From: Amycolatopsis thermophila
GTDB lineage: Bacteria; Actinomycetota; Actinomycetes; Mycobacteriales; Pseudonocardiaceae
Assembly (NCBI RefSeq): GCF_030814215.1
Contig: NZ_JAUSUT010000001.1
Location: 2,728,001-2,792,000, forward strand
Direction of reading: 5' to 3'
DNA length: 64,000 nucleotides
The position numbers and the translations under genes were made by a program. The notes beneath the pieces are model-generated. The model did not search any database. It saw only the letters and a list, made by a program, of their open reading frames with translations, and had not been told where the DNA came from. Below, one piece after another: positions 27,139-36,103 of this stretch (position 1 is the stretch's first letter; the number at the start of each line of letters is the position of its first letter).

Positions 27139-28455
27139 ATGACTTCTCCGAGCAGCGAGCCCAGAAGCGACGCCGTCCAGCTGGGCGACAACGGCGAGTC
27201 CGCCGCGCTGGTGCAGCAGGCGCGCAGCAGCGCGGGCGGGTTCACCTACGGCGGTGACCGCGCCATCGGCAGCCCGCCGAACTGGGCCTCGCAGGAGAGC
27301 ACCCAGCTCTACCTCGGCGCCACCCAGAACAACGACCCGGCCACGGCCGAGTCCACCGGCAGGCAGTGGAAGTCCCACGGGGACGACCTGCACCAGGCCG
27401 CCGACGACCTGTACAACGCGATCAGCGAGCTGGGCAACGCGTGGATCGGGCAGGGCGCCGGGTCCGCGCAGGGCGCGCTGGTCGCCATCGCGAACTCCAG
27501 CAAGCAGGCCGGCGACGCGGCGCACACCATGGCCAGCCGCATGGCGCAGCAGGCCGCCGCGGCCGCCGAGGTCAAGAAGATGCCGGCGCCGAAGGAGTTC
27601 GACCCGGCCAAGCAGACCGCGGCGATGCTCGCCGGCGGCCCGGCCGCGATGGTCGCGGACATGAAGCAGCAGGCCGACGAGGCCCGCGCCGTGCACGCGC
27701 AGCAGGTCCAGTACTTCAACGCCTACACCCAGGCGATGTCCGAGGTGGACAGCGCGACCCCGAGCTTCGGCCCGGAGTCGCTCGGCCTGCCCGCGGACGG
27801 CCGTCTCGGCGGCACCTCGGCGCAGTCGGTCGGTGCCTCCGCGGGCGCGGTGCCGGGTGGTCTCGGCGCCACCGGGGTCGGCCCGATCGGCGCCGTCGCC
27901 GCCGGTATCCCCGGTGCTGGCGGGGCCGCCTTCGCCGGTGGCGGCCTGCCCGGCGGCGCGCCTGCTCCGCACGGTTCCCCGGCTGCTCCCGCGCCGGGTG
28001 CGGTCTCGGGTGCCGCTCAGCCGGCTGCGGCGGCGTCCTCCGGTGGCGGTGGTTCGGCCGCGCTGGGTGCGGCGGTCGGTCTCGGTGCCGCGGGCCTGGG
28101 CGCGGTGGGCGGCAAGGCGGTGCTCGGCCGGGGCAGCAAGTCCGGGGCCAAGGAGAAGCAGGCCGACGGCACGGCGGCCAGCTCGGACCAGTCCCAGCAG
28201 GCTCAGGGCGGGGCTCAGCAGCAGCAGGCCCAGCAGAGCCTGATGAACACCGGTGGCACCATCGGGGGCACCAGCGCCCCGCCGGCTTCCGGCATGGGCG
28301 GTGGCATGGGCGCCGGCGGCGCGCACGGCGCGGAGGACGAGGAGCACACTCGTGCGTCCTTCCTCGTCGAGGCCGACCCGGACGAGGCGTTCGGCGCCAA
28401 CGTGGCGACGGCTCCGCCGGTCATCGGCGCCTGGAACGACGAGGACGACCGCTGA
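27139..28455 (+). CDS. PPE-like type VII secretion substrate
   Basis: 438 residues. The N-terminal 180 residues are helical and PPE/WXG-like (TGRQWKSHGDDLHQAADDLY, then ELGNAWIGQGAGSAQGALVA, with WIG as the WxG turn). The rest is low-complexity: Gly/Ala/Pro-rich (GGAAFAGGGLPGGAPAPHG), then Gln-rich (QAQGGAQQQQAQQS), ending in an acidic tail with AWNDEDDR. Such a folded helical head with a disordered tail is typical of ESX substrates. The two EspG-like genes downstream are the expected chaperones, since EspG binds PPE proteins in the cytoplasm. The gene group has no ESX membrane components in this window. Confidence 0.78.
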   Translation: MTSPSSEPRSDAVQLGDNGESAALVQQARSSAGGFTYGGDRAIGSPPNWASQESTQLYLGATQNNDPATAESTGRQWKSHGDDLHQAADDLYNAISELGNAWIGQGAGSAQGALVAIANSSKQAGDAAHTMASRMAQQAAAAAEVKKMPAPKEFDPAKQTAAMLAGGPAAMVADMKQQADEARAVHAQQVQYFNAYTQAMSEVDSATPSFGPESLGLPADGRLGGTSAQSVGASAGAVPGGLGATGVGPIGAVAAGIPGAGGAAFAGGGLPGGAPAPHGSPAAPAPGAVSGAAQPAAAASSGGGGSAALGAAVGLGAAGLGAVGGKAVLGRGSKSGAKEKQADGTAASSDQSQQAQGGAQQQQAQQSLMNTGGTIGGTSAPPASGMGGGMGAGGAHGAEDEEHTRASFLVEADPDEAFGANVATAPPVIGAWNDEDDR

Positions 28456-28497
28456 TCCGGCGCGTGGGCGCCGGATCCGAACAGAGGGTGAGACTCG

Positions 28498-29298
28498 ATG
28501 GTGCGAGCGGAGCTGCTCACTCCGCTGGAGCTCGACTTCCTCTGGGAGTCGTTCGGAGCAGGTGAACTGCCGTACCCCCTGGAGGTGCGCTCGCACGGCG
28601 CGACGATGGACGAGCGCGCCTCCCTGCGCCGGCAAACCCTCGACCGCCTGGTCGCGCGCGGCGCGGCCGACGGGCGGGGCCGCCCGGCGCCGCACATCGA
28701 GGAGTTCTTCGAGGTGCTGGCGGGCGCGGAGACCAGCCTGGACAGCGTGCACATCACCGCGCCCGAAGCGCGCCCGCTGCTGGCCGTGGCGTCCGCGCTG
28801 AACGGCCGCGGGGTGCTCGCGGTGCACGACGACCGGGGTTTCCACCTGCAGCCGATGCCCGCCGACGGGCTGGCGAGCGCCATCGTGTCGCTGCTGCCCG
28901 CGGCGCCGCGCGGCACCGAGAAGTCGATCACCGTCCCGCTCGAGCAGCTGCTCACCGCGACGGGCGCGGACTTCCTGCAGCGCCGGTCGGCGAGCGGCGA
29001 GCGCACGAGCGCGGACGACGACCGCAAGGCGCTGGCCCGGCTCCAGGCCCAGCCGCGCCTGCGCGGCGGCCAGATCGGCGCCAACGCCCGCAGCCGCAGC
29101 GGCGCGAAGTCCCGTCCGCCGGTGCTGAGCTGGTTCGACACCGAGGGCGGCCGCTACTTCACGCAGGCCAGCCGCGGGCACGACGGCCGCGACTGGATCA
29201 CCATCGCGCCCGCCGACGCCGCCAGCCTGCGGCACCGCCTCGGCGAGATGCTGGTCAGCGCGGCCGGCATGAACCTGGCGCCCGGTGGTGCGTGGTGA
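28498..29298 (+). CDS. EspG-family type VII secretion chaperone, copy 1
   Basis: 266 residues. The N-terminus (LTPLELDFLWESFGAGELPY) and the VRSHGATMDER block fit the ESX-1 EspG family (PF14011) common in Pseudonocardiaceae. Later blocks are VHDDRGFHLQPMPADG, QPRLRGGQIGANARSR and VLSWFDTEGGRYF. EspG proteins keep PE/PPE pairs soluble and hand them to the secretion machine. It shares the start block, the QPRLRGGQ block and the WFDT block with the next gene, so the two are tandem paralogues. ATG at 28498; GAGGGTGAG lies about 8 nt upstream. Confidence 0.82.
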   Translation: MVRAELLTPLELDFLWESFGAGELPYPLEVRSHGATMDERASLRRQTLDRLVARGAADGRGRPAPHIEEFFEVLAGAETSLDSVHITAPEARPLLAVASALNGRGVLAVHDDRGFHLQPMPADGLASAIVSLLPAAPRGTEKSITVPLEQLLTATGADFLQRRSASGERTSADDDRKALARLQAQPRLRGGQIGANARSRSGAKSRPPVLSWFDTEGGRYFTQASRGHDGRDWITIAPADAASLRHRLGEMLVSAAGMNLAPGGAW

Positions 29299-30098
29299 AC
29301 CGTCCGGAGTTCTTCACGCCGGTCACGTTCGACTTCCTGTGGGAGGCCGCGGGCATCGGCGAGCTGCCGTACCCGCTGCAGGTCCGGTCGCACGGCGCGA
29401 CCATGGACGAGCGGTCGGTGCTGCGCCAGCGCGCGCACGAGGAGCTGAAGGCCCGCGGCCTGCGCGACCACTACGGCCGGCTGGAACCGCACGTCGAGGA
29501 CTGGTTCCGGGTGCTGTCGCAGGGCACCGCCAGCATCGACGCGGTGCACATCCCGGACTTCCGCGTCCCGCCGGTGTCGATCCTGGCGGCCACCGACGGC
29601 ACGCTCGGCGTGGTGGCGATCCAGGACGCCGACGGCATCTGGATCCGGCCGGCGTTCCCCGAGGGCCTGGTCTCGACGGTGGTCGACCTGCTGCCGCCGG
29701 GCACCCGCGGCACCGAGGCTTCCATCACACTGCCGGTCGACGAGGCACTGCGGATCCCGCCGTCGCGCACCGCCGTGCCGGTCGGCGCCGGGGCCAAGCC
29801 GCGGCGCCGGTCGCTGAGCGAGGCGCCGTCCGACCCCCGAGAGGCGTACGCGCGCCTGTCCGGCCAGCCGCGGTTGCGCGGCGGCCAGCTCGCCGCCAAC
29901 AGCCGCTCCGACGTGGGCGGACGTCGCAGGTCACCGGTGCTGGGCTGGTTCGACACGGCCAGCGGCCGCTACCTGAGCCTGTCCCGGCCGGGTGCCGACG
30001 GGCGGGAGTGGGTCACGGTGTCCTCGGCGGACGCGAAGACGCTGCGCACCAGGCTCGGTGAGATGGTGGCGAGCGTCACAACCGAGCCGGGCTACTGA
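29295..30098 (+). CDS. EspG-family type VII secretion chaperone, copy 2
   Basis: 267 residues. It mirrors the previous gene: FTPVTFDFLWEAAGIGELPY, VRSHGATMDER, QPRLRGGQLAANSRSD, VLGWFDTASGRYL and a C-terminal LRTRLGEMVASV. The middle regions differ, which suggests that each copy recognises a different surface or partner. GTG 29295 lies in the GTGA overlap with the upstream stop; GTG 29292 is one codon earlier. A terminator is not evident. The 199-bp gap behind it holds the ftsH promoter region. Confidence 0.82.
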   Translation: MNRPEFFTPVTFDFLWEAAGIGELPYPLQVRSHGATMDERSVLRQRAHEELKARGLRDHYGRLEPHVEDWFRVLSQGTASIDAVHIPDFRVPPVSILAATDGTLGVVAIQDADGIWIRPAFPEGLVSTVVDLLPPGTRGTEASITLPVDEALRIPPSRTAVPVGAGAKPRRRSLSEAPSDPREAYARLSGQPRLRGGQLAANSRSDVGGRRRSPVLGWFDTASGRYLSLSRPGADGREWVTVSSADAKTLRTRLGEMVASVTTEPGY

Positions 30099-30297
30099 CG
30101 TGCACCGGTCCGGGGAACCAGACCACGGCACCGCCCGTTGACCTGCTTGAGACTCGTGCAGGTGCCCATGTCGGCCGGACTGTACCCTGGATGGACGGGG
30201 TGTTCCTCGCACACCGCAAGTTGTTGTCTACACCGTGACGGCGGATGTGACATCTACCGCCTAACCAGGGAGGGTCGAGGCCGAACGGCCGAGGCAT

Positions 30298-32628
30298 ATG
30301 GACCGGAAGCGCCTGCTCAGGAACCCGCTGCTGTGGATCGTCGCGGTTGTGTTGATCTTCCTCGCGGTCAACACCCTCACCGACAGCGACCGTGGTTATA
30401 CCCAGGTCCCCACTTCACAGGCGATCGCGCAGATCGACACGAACAACGTGAAGGAAGCCAACCTGGAGGACAAGGAGCAGCAGCTCAAGCTGTCGCTCAA
30501 CAACAAGATCGACGTCGACGGCCAGCAGGTCGACCAGATCATCGCGCCGTTCCCCTCGGACGCGACGAGCCTGATCTACAGCAGGCTGATCGAAAAGCCG
30601 AACATCAAGTTCTCCACCACGGTGACGCAACAGGGCTTCTTCACGCAGATCCTGTACTACATCATCCCGCTGGGCCTGCTGCTCCTGCTGCTGATGTGGA
30701 TGATGAACAACGCGCAGGGCGGCGGCAACCGCGTCCTCAACTTCGGCAAGTCCAAGGCCAAGCAGCTGAACAAGGACATGCCGAAGACGACCTTCGGCGA
30801 CGTCGCGGGTGCCGACGAGGCGGTCGAAGAGCTCTACGAGATCAAGGACTTCCTGCAGAACCCGGCCCGCTACCAGGCACTGGGCGCGAAGATCCCGAAG
30901 GGCGTGCTGCTCTACGGCCCGCCCGGTACCGGTAAGACCCTGCTCGCGCGGGCCGTCGCCGGTGAGGCCGGCGTGCCGTTCTACACGATCTCGGGGTCCG
31001 ACTTCGTCGAGATGTTCGTCGGTGTCGGTGCCTCCCGCGTCCGCGACCTGTTCGAGCAGGCCAAGCAGAACGCCCCGTGCATCATCTTCGTCGACGAGAT
31101 CGACGCGGTCGGCCGCCAGCGCGGCGCCGGCCTCGGCGGCGGTCACGACGAGCGCGAGCAGACGCTGAACCAGCTGCTCGTCGAGATGGACGGCTTCGAC
31201 TCGCGCGGCGGCATCATCCTGATCGCCGCCACCAACCGGCCGGACATCCTCGACCCGGCGCTGCTGCGACCGGGCCGCTTCGACCGGCAGATCCCGGTGT
31301 CCGCGCCGGACCTCGCCGGCCGTCGCGCCATCCTCGAGGTCCACTCGAAGGGCAAGCCGCTCGCGCAGGGCGTCGACCTGAACGCGCTGGCCAAGCGGAC
31401 CGTCGGCATGTCGGGCGCCGACCTGGCCAACGTCATCAACGAGGCCGCGCTGCTCACCGCCCGCCAGAACGGGCACGTGATCACCGACGCGGCGCTGGAG
31501 GAGTCGGTCGACCGCGTGATCGGCGGTCCGGCCCGCAAGAGCCGGATCATCTCCGAGCAGGAGAAGAAGATCACCGCCTACCACGAGGGCGGGCACGCGC
31601 TCGCCGCGTGGGCGATGCCGGATCTCGAGCCGGTGTACAAGCTGACGATCCTGCCGCGCGGCCGGACCGGTGGGCACGCGCTGGTCGTCCCCGAGGACGA
31701 CAAGCAGCTGATGACCCGGTCCGAGATGATCGCCCGGCTGGTGTTCGCGATGGGTGGCCGCACGGCCGAGGAGCTGGTCTTCCACGAGCCGACCACCGGT
31801 GCGTCCTCCGACATCGAGCAGGCGACCAAGATCGCCAAGGCGATGGTCATGGAGTACGGCATGAGCGCCCGGCTGGGTGCCGTGAAGTACGGCCAGGACC
31901 AGGGCGACCCGTTCCTGGGCCGCTCCGCCGGGCGCCAGCCCGACTACTCGCTCGAGGTCGCGCACGAGATCGACGAAGAGGTCCGCAAGCTCATCGAGAC
32001 CGCGCACACCGAGGCGTGGGAGGTGCTCAACACCTACCGCGACGTGCTCGACGACCTGGTGCTGGAGCTCCTGGAGAAGGAGACGCTGAACCGCAAGGAC
32101 CTCGAGCGGATCTTCGCCACCGTCGAGAAGCGCCCGCACATCACGGTCTTCAACGAGTTCGGTGAGCGCACGCCGTCGGACAAGCCGCCGATCAAGACCC
32201 CGGGCGAGCTGGCGATGGAGCGCGGCGAGCCGTGGCCGCCCCCGGAGAAGAAGCCCGCGCCGCGTCAGGTGCCGACCCCGGTCGGGACCGCGCCCGGTGG
32301 CAGCGACCTCCCCGGTGGCCCGCCGTACGGCCAGCCGGAGCCGCCGTCGAACCCGTACGCGCCACCGCCGTCCAACGGCGGCCGGCCCTACGGTCCGAAC
32401 GGCAGCGGTCAGTGGCCGCAGCCCTCCAACGGTGGCAACCAGTCCGGCCCGCCGAACTACGGTGCGCCTCCGGGCTGGACCCCGGCGACCCAGCCGGGTG
32501 GTCAGACGCCGTGGCGCCCTGGCCAGGGCGGCCAGCAGCGGCCGGGTGACTGGTTCGGCGGCCCGGAGGAGGGCCAGGGCCAGCACCGGCGGAATTCCGA
32601 CGAGCAGGACGGTCAAGATCGACAGTGA
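30298..32628 (+). CDS. ftsH: ATP-dependent zinc metalloprotease FtsH
   Basis: 776 residues. It degrades misfolded membrane and regulatory proteins at the inner membrane. Two membrane helices flank the short periplasmic domain ([15 protein letters not shown] and [17 protein letters not shown]). The AAA domain has Walker A GPPGTGKT at about 207-214, Walker [12 protein letters not shown] and the SRH region ([18 protein letters not shown]). The zinc motif is HEGGH near residue 429. The C-terminal 170 residues are Pro/Gly/Asn/Gln-rich ([20 protein letters not shown]), an actinobacterial extension. Candidate -10 elements are TACCCT near 30181 and TACACC near 30230. Its end overlaps folE, so it leads the folate operon. 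Confidence 0.97.
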   Translation: MDRKRLLRNPLLWIVAVVLIFLAVNTLTDSDRGYTQVPTSQAIAQIDTNNVKEANLEDKEQQLKLSLNNKIDVDGQQVDQIIAPFPSDATSLIYSRLIEKPNIKFSTTVTQQGFFTQILYYIIPLGLLLLLLMWMMNNAQGGGNRVLNFGKSKAKQLNKDMPKTTFGDVAGADEAVEELYEIKDFLQNPARYQALGAKIPKGVLLYGPPGTGKTLLARAVAGEAGVPFYTISGSDFVEMFVGVGASRVRDLFEQAKQNAPCIIFVDEIDAVGRQRGAGLGGGHDEREQTLNQLLVEMDGFDSRGGIILIAATNRPDILDPALLRPGRFDRQIPVSAPDLAGRRAILEVHSKGKPLAQGVDLNALAKRTVGMSGADLANVINEAALLTARQNGHVITDAALEESVDRVIGGPARKSRIISEQEKKITAYHEGGHALAAWAMPDLEPVYKLTILPRGRTGGHALVVPEDDKQLMTRSEMIARLVFAMGGRTAEELVFHEPTTGASSDIEQATKIAKAMVMEYGMSARLGAVKYGQDQGDPFLGRSAGRQPDYSLEVAHEIDEEVRKLIETAHTEAWEVLNTYRDVLDDLVLELLEKETLNRKDLERIFATVEKRPHITVFNEFGERTPSDKPPIKTPGELAMERGEPWPPPEKKPAPRQVPTPVGTAPGGSDLPGGPPYGQPEPPSNPYAPPPSNGGRPYGPNGSGQWPQPSNGGNQSGPPNYGAPPGWTPATQPGGQTPWRPGQGGQQRPGDWFGGPEEGQGQHRRNSDEQDGQDRQ

Positions 32629-33220
32629 GCTGACGCCCGACGAGGGGCCGGTCTTCGACCAGGCGCGGGCCGAGAAGGCGGTGCGCGAGCTGCTCGAGGC
32701 CGTGGGCGAGAACCCGGACCGGGAGGGTCTGCGTGACACCCCCGCCCGGGTCGCTCGCGCGTACCGGGAGATGTTCGCCGGGCTCTACACCGATCCCGCC
32801 GCGGTGCTGGAACGCACCTTCGACGAATCGCACGAAGAGCTCGTGCTGGTCACCGACATCCCGATGTACAGCACCTGCGAACACCACCTGGTGCCGTTCC
32901 ACGGGGTCGCGCACGTGGGGTACATCCCGAACAGCCACGGCAAGGTCACCGGGTTGTCCAAGCTCGCCCGCCTGGTCGACCTCTACGCGAAGCGCCCGCA
33001 GGTGCAGGAGCGGCTGACGTCGCAGATCGCCGACGCGCTGGTGCGCAAGCTGCAGCCGCGCGGCGTGATCGTCGTGGTCGAGGCCGAGCACCTGTGCATG
33101 TCGATGCGTGGCATCCGCAAGCCGGGCGCGCGCACCACCACCTCGGCCGTGCGCGGCATGTTGCAGACGTCGGCGACCTCGCGTGCGGAGGCCCTGGAAC
33201 TGATCAAGGGCCGTCGATGA
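32546..33220 (+). CDS. folE: GTP cyclohydrolase I
   Basis: First step of folate synthesis: GTP to dihydroneopterin triphosphate. The core is unmistakable: [17 protein letters not shown], the zinc/catalytic block [29 protein letters not shown], and [11 protein letters not shown] with the second cysteine ligand. The start is odd. Homologues begin about 15 residues before VFDQ, but between 32580 and 32640 no ATG, GTG or TTG is in frame; only GTC 32612, ATT or CTG are there. GTG 32546 is the nearest standard start, giving 224 residues and an 83-base overlap with ftsH. The stop overlaps the folP start. Confidence 0.93.
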   Translation: MTGSAARRRARASTGGIPTSRTVKIDSELTPDEGPVFDQARAEKAVRELLEAVGENPDREGLRDTPARVARAYREMFAGLYTDPAAVLERTFDESHEELVLVTDIPMYSTCEHHLVPFHGVAHVGYIPNSHGKVTGLSKLARLVDLYAKRPQVQERLTSQIADALVRKLQPRGVIVVVEAEHLCMSMRGIRKPGARTTTSAVRGMLQTSATSRAEALELIKGRR

Positions 33221-34047
33221 CGGACGGGGTGCCGGACCGCTGTCTGGTGATGGGCGTCCTGAACGTCACACCGGACTCCTTCTCCGACGGCGGCCGGTAC
33301 CTCGACCTGGACGCGGCGCTGGCGCACGCCCACGAGATGTGGGAGCGCGGCGCGGACATCATCGACGTGGGCGGCGAGTCCACGCGGCCCGGTTCGTCCC
33401 GGGTGGACGCGGAGACCGAGATCGCCCGTGTGCTGCCCGTGGTGCGCACGCTGGCGGCCGACGGCCTGCGGCTCTCGGTGGACACCACGCGCGCCGCCGT
33501 CGCCGAGGCGGCGCTGGACGCGGGTGCCGCGATCATCAACGACGTGTCCGGCGGTCTGGCCGACCCGGACATGGCGAAGGTGGCCGCGACCAGCCAGGCG
33601 CCGTGGGTGCTGATGCACTGGCGCGGGCACAGCAAGGACATGAACGCGCTGGCCACCTACGACGACGTGGTGTCCGACGTGCGGGACGAGCTGCGGGCGC
33701 GGGTCGACGCGGCACTGGCGGCCGGTGTCGCGCCGGAGAAGATCATCCTCGACCCGGGGCTGGGGTTCGCCAAGCGCGGCGAGCACGACTGGGCGCTGCT
33801 GAACCGGCTGGAAGTCTTTCTGGACATGGGTTTCCCGGTGCTGGTGGGGGCTTCGCGGAAGCGGTTCCTGGGCACGCTGCTGGCCTCGGACGGTGTGCCG
33901 CGCCCACCCGCCGGACGCGAGGACGCGACGGCGGCGGTGACGGCGATCGCCGCGGTGAAGGGTGCGTGGGGCGTGCGGGTGCACAACGTGGGGGCGTCGC
34001 TGGACGCGGTTGCGGTCGCGGCGGCGTGGAGGCGCGGGCGTGCCTGA
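33217..34047 (+). CDS. folP: Dihydropteroate synthase
   Basis: 276 residues. It joins p-aminobenzoate to the pterin and is the sulfonamide target. Family blocks are visible: [73 protein letters not shown] and [12 protein letters not shown]. This is the FolP1-like active form, with the complete pterin-binding residues. ATG 33217 overlaps the folE stop (ATGA), and the stop overlaps folB by 8 bases, so the four fol genes are probably translationally coupled. Confidence 0.97.
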   Translation: MTDGVPDRCLVMGVLNVTPDSFSDGGRYLDLDAALAHAHEMWERGADIIDVGGESTRPGSSRVDAETEIARVLPVVRTLAADGLRLSVDTTRAAVAEAALDAGAAIINDVSGGLADPDMAKVAATSQAPWVLMHWRGHSKDMNALATYDDVVSDVRDELRARVDAALAAGVAPEKIILDPGLGFAKRGEHDWALLNRLEVFLDMGFPVLVGASRKRFLGTLLASDGVPRPPAGREDATAAVTAIAAVKGAWGVRVHNVGASLDAVAVAAAWRRGRA

Positions 34048-34402
34048 CCGGATCACACTCACCGGGCTGCGGGTGTTCGGGCGCCACGGGGTGTTCGAGC
34101 ACGAGAAGCGGGACGGGCAGGATTTCGTCGTCGACATCGTCGTGTGGCTGGACCTCGCGCCGGCCGCCGCGTCGGACGATTTGCGGGAAACCCTGCACTA
34201 CGGCGAGCTGGCCCAGATGGCGGCGGAGATCGTCGGTGGGGAGCCGTACGACCTGATCGAGAGCGTGGCGGGCCGGATCGCCGATGAGGTGCTGAAGGAT
34301 TCGCGGCTGTCAGCGGTGGAGGTGACCGTGCACAAGCCGTCCGCGCCGATCCCGTTGGATTTCGCGGACGTGGCGGTCACCGTTCACCGGGAGCGTTCGT
34401 GA
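34040..34402 (+). CDS. folB: Dihydroneopterin aldolase
   Basis: 120 residues, the usual length. It cleaves dihydroneopterin to hydroxymethyl-dihydropterin. Motifs are LTGLRVFGRHGVFEHEKRDG with the conserved FGRHGVF-E block, TLHYGELAQ, LIESVAGRIADEVL and VTVHKPSAPIP with the catalytic lysine. The GTG start overlaps the folP stop by 8 bases and its own stop overlaps folK. Confidence 0.96.
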   Translation: MPDRITLTGLRVFGRHGVFEHEKRDGQDFVVDIVVWLDLAPAAASDDLRETLHYGELAQMAAEIVGGEPYDLIESVAGRIADEVLKDSRLSAVEVTVHKPSAPIPLDFADVAVTVHRERS

Positions 34403-34887
34403 GGGCGGTCCTGTCGCTCGGTTCGAACCTCGGTGACCGGCTGGGATACCTGAGGTCGGTCGTCGAGTTCTTCGGTCCGGCCGTGGTCGCGGTGTCCAGT
34501 GTGTACGAAACGGAACCGTGGGGCGTCGAGGACCAGCCGGATTTCCTGAACGCGGTGTGCATTGTGGACGATCCGGCGCGGGACGCGTGGGCGTGGCTGC
34601 GGGCGGGCCAGGCGCTGGAAGCCCGAGCCGGCCGCGTCCGGGAGTTGCGGTGGGGGCCGCGGACGCTGGACGTGGACGTCGTCACGGTGGACGGCGTCCG
34701 CTCCGACGATCCCGAGCTGCTGTTGCCCCACCCCGGAACCCCCGAGCGGGCGAGCGTGCTCATCCCGTGGCTGGAAATCGACCCGGACGCGGTGTTGCCG
34801 GGGCACGGCCCGGTCCGCGCGCTGCTGGAGGCACGCCCGGACTCGGACCGAGCCTCCGTCCGGCTCCTGCAGCCCTTCCCCCGCTGA
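34399..34887 (+). CDS. folK: HPPK (hydroxymethyldihydropterin pyrophosphokinase)
   Basis: 162 residues. It transfers pyrophosphate from ATP to the pterin before the folP step. The start VLSLGSNLGDRLGYLRSVVE, the VSSVYETEPWGVEDQPDFLN block and GPRTLDVDVV with the magnesium-binding DxD are classical. LLLPHPGTPERASVLIPW completes the fold. The GTG is embedded in the folB stop codon. It is the last gene of ftsH-folE-folP-folB-folK. No stem-loop terminator is apparent directly after the stop; repeat-rich DNA follows instead. Confidence 0.96.
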   Translation: MRAVLSLGSNLGDRLGYLRSVVEFFGPAVVAVSSVYETEPWGVEDQPDFLNAVCIVDDPARDAWAWLRAGQALEARAGRVRELRWGPRTLDVDVVTVDGVRSDDPELLLPHPGTPERASVLIPWLEIDPDAVLPGHGPVRALLEARPDSDRASVRLLQPFPR

Positions 34888-35020
34888 GCACGGGCGCCCA
34901 GCGGGTTTCCCCCTGGGATGCCTGACTGTCTGGGCGGCTGGGGATCGGGGCGGGGGAGGTGTGGGTGAGGTGGCGGTCCGGTCGCCGTTGCCGGGCGCCG
35001 GTTCCGGGCGGCGGAATTCC

Positions 35021-35180
35021 TTCCCGTCCGATCAGTTCCGCAGGGTGGCGGTCATCCGCTGCACTGCCGGTAGCGGGCTGGGCGTGGGTGGCCAGCGGGT
35101 TTTCCCGTCCGATCACTTCCGCAGGGCGGCGGTCATCCACTGCACTGCCGGTACCCGGCTGGGCACGGGCGGCCAGTCGT
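35021..35180. repeat. 81-bp tandem duplication covering the 3' end of the MerR gene
   Basis: Two copies about 79 nt long start at 35021 and 35102 (period 81). Each begins TTCCCGTCCGATCA and holds GGTCATCC(G/A)CTGCACTGCC. The second copy is the real C-terminal coding end of the minus-strand MerR gene. The first repeats that end, with its own in-frame TGA, just after the true stop. A shorter piece of the same unit (near CAGCGGGTTTCCCC) lies at about 34886-34915 beside the folK stop. The rest of 34888-35020 shows no gene. Confidence 0.85.
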
Positions 35181-36024
35181 TCATGATCGCCATCAGCTGC
35201 CAGTACCGTTCGGCCCGCACGTCGGTCCCGGCCGCGATCCGGTCGGCCACCGTGTCCCGGAAGGCGCGGTCATCCGGATCCTGCCCCGTCGTCGCCCAGC
35301 CGCGAGCGATGTCGTCCGCCAGTGCGCGGCCCTCCGCGGAATCCGGGGCGAGTCCGGCGTCCAGTGCCTTCTGGGCCCGCTCGCTCCAGGCGCACCACTC
35401 CTGCGACGGCGGGCTGACCTCCTCGCCGGCCGCGAGGGCGTCCGAGTGCCGCTCGCTCATGCGGCGGATCGCGGCGCGGAACCCGGGGTCCTGGATGAGC
35501 TCGGCGAACTCGATCCAGGCCTCCAGCTGCTCGGGCGTCGGGTCGTCCGGCAGCTGCGGCTTGGCCGAGCGCATCCGCTCGTAGAACTCCGGGTCGACGG
35601 CCAGCCCTTCGCTCACCTCCCGCCAGAACTCGTCGACCAGGCGGGCCCGTTCCTCGTCGGACATCGACGCGAGCTTGTTCATCAGCTTCACCTCCTCCGG
35701 TTCGGACTTCCGCTTCACGACCGCCCGGAGCACCGCGCGTCGCAGCCGCAGCCTGCGGATCTGCTCGTCGAGCGCGTCGATGTGCCGGTGCGCCAGCCGG
35801 GAAACGCTCGTCTCCCGCGACAGCACCGCGCCGACGTCGGCCAGGCCGAGGCCGAGCTCCCGCAACGTCTTGATCAGTTCGAGCCGGGCCATGGCCTTGA
35901 CGTCGTAGAGCCGGTAGCCGGAGCGCGTGCGGTCGGCGGGCGGCAACAATCCCTCGTCGGAGTAGAACCGGATGGTCTTGACAGGCAACCCGGTCCGCCG
36001 GCTCAGCTCGCCGATGGTGAACAT
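35113..36024 (-). CDS. MerR-family regulator, long helical C-terminal domain
   Basis: 303 residues from ATG 36024. The N-terminal MerR domain reads MFTIGELSRRTGLPVKTIRF, then GYRLYDVKAMARLELIKTLR. A dimerisation helix (IDALDEQIRRLRLRRAVLRA) leads into a 190-residue helical region (MSDEERARLVDEFWREV, then ERHSDALAAGEEVSPPSQEW) of unknown ligand. ATG 36042 also has GGAGGG before it, but that sequence is part of the operator and lies inside the inferred promoter, so the shorter start is preferred; GTG 36033 is also possible. Relative to mycobacterial order the gene is an insertion between folK and the DUF3180 gene. Its 3' end is duplicated in tandem. Confidence 0.87.
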   Translation of the reverse strand: MFTIGELSRRTGLPVKTIRFYSDEGLLPPADRTRSGYRLYDVKAMARLELIKTLRELGLGLADVGAVLSRETSVSRLAHRHIDALDEQIRRLRLRRAVLRAVVKRKSEPEEVKLMNKLASMSDEERARLVDEFWREVSEGLAVDPEFYERMRSAKPQLPDDPTPEQLEAWIEFAELIQDPGFRAAIRRMSERHSDALAAGEEVSPPSQEWCAWSERAQKALDAGLAPDSAEGRALADDIARGWATTGQDPDDRAFRDTVADRIAAGTDVRAERYWQLMAIMNDWPPVPSRVPAVQWMTAALRK

Positions 36025-36050
36025 CCCGCCCACTCGCTCCATCGTCAACC

Positions 36051-36071
36051 CTCCAGTCGCTGGAGAGTCAA
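36051..36071 (-). promoter_or_regulatory. MerR operator/promoter, palindrome behind a TTGACT -35
   Basis: CTCCAG-TCG-CTGGAG (36051-36065) is a perfect palindrome directly behind TTGACT (36071-36066, minus strand). This matches the dyad-in-spacer plan of MerR-controlled promoters. The -10 is weak (GACGAT after a 19-nt spacer). Self-regulation is inferred. The neighbouring TACCGT on the plus strand drives the divergent gene. Confidence 0.65.
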
Positions 36072-36103
36072 CTCTCGCACGGGCCGCTCGGTACCGTGGC
36101 CGT

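Noticed and set aside
27139-28455. PPE-like gene as a collagen-like or purely low-complexity artefact
   Set aside because: The first 180 residues have regular helical heptads and a WxG turn, and the gene sits with EspG genes.
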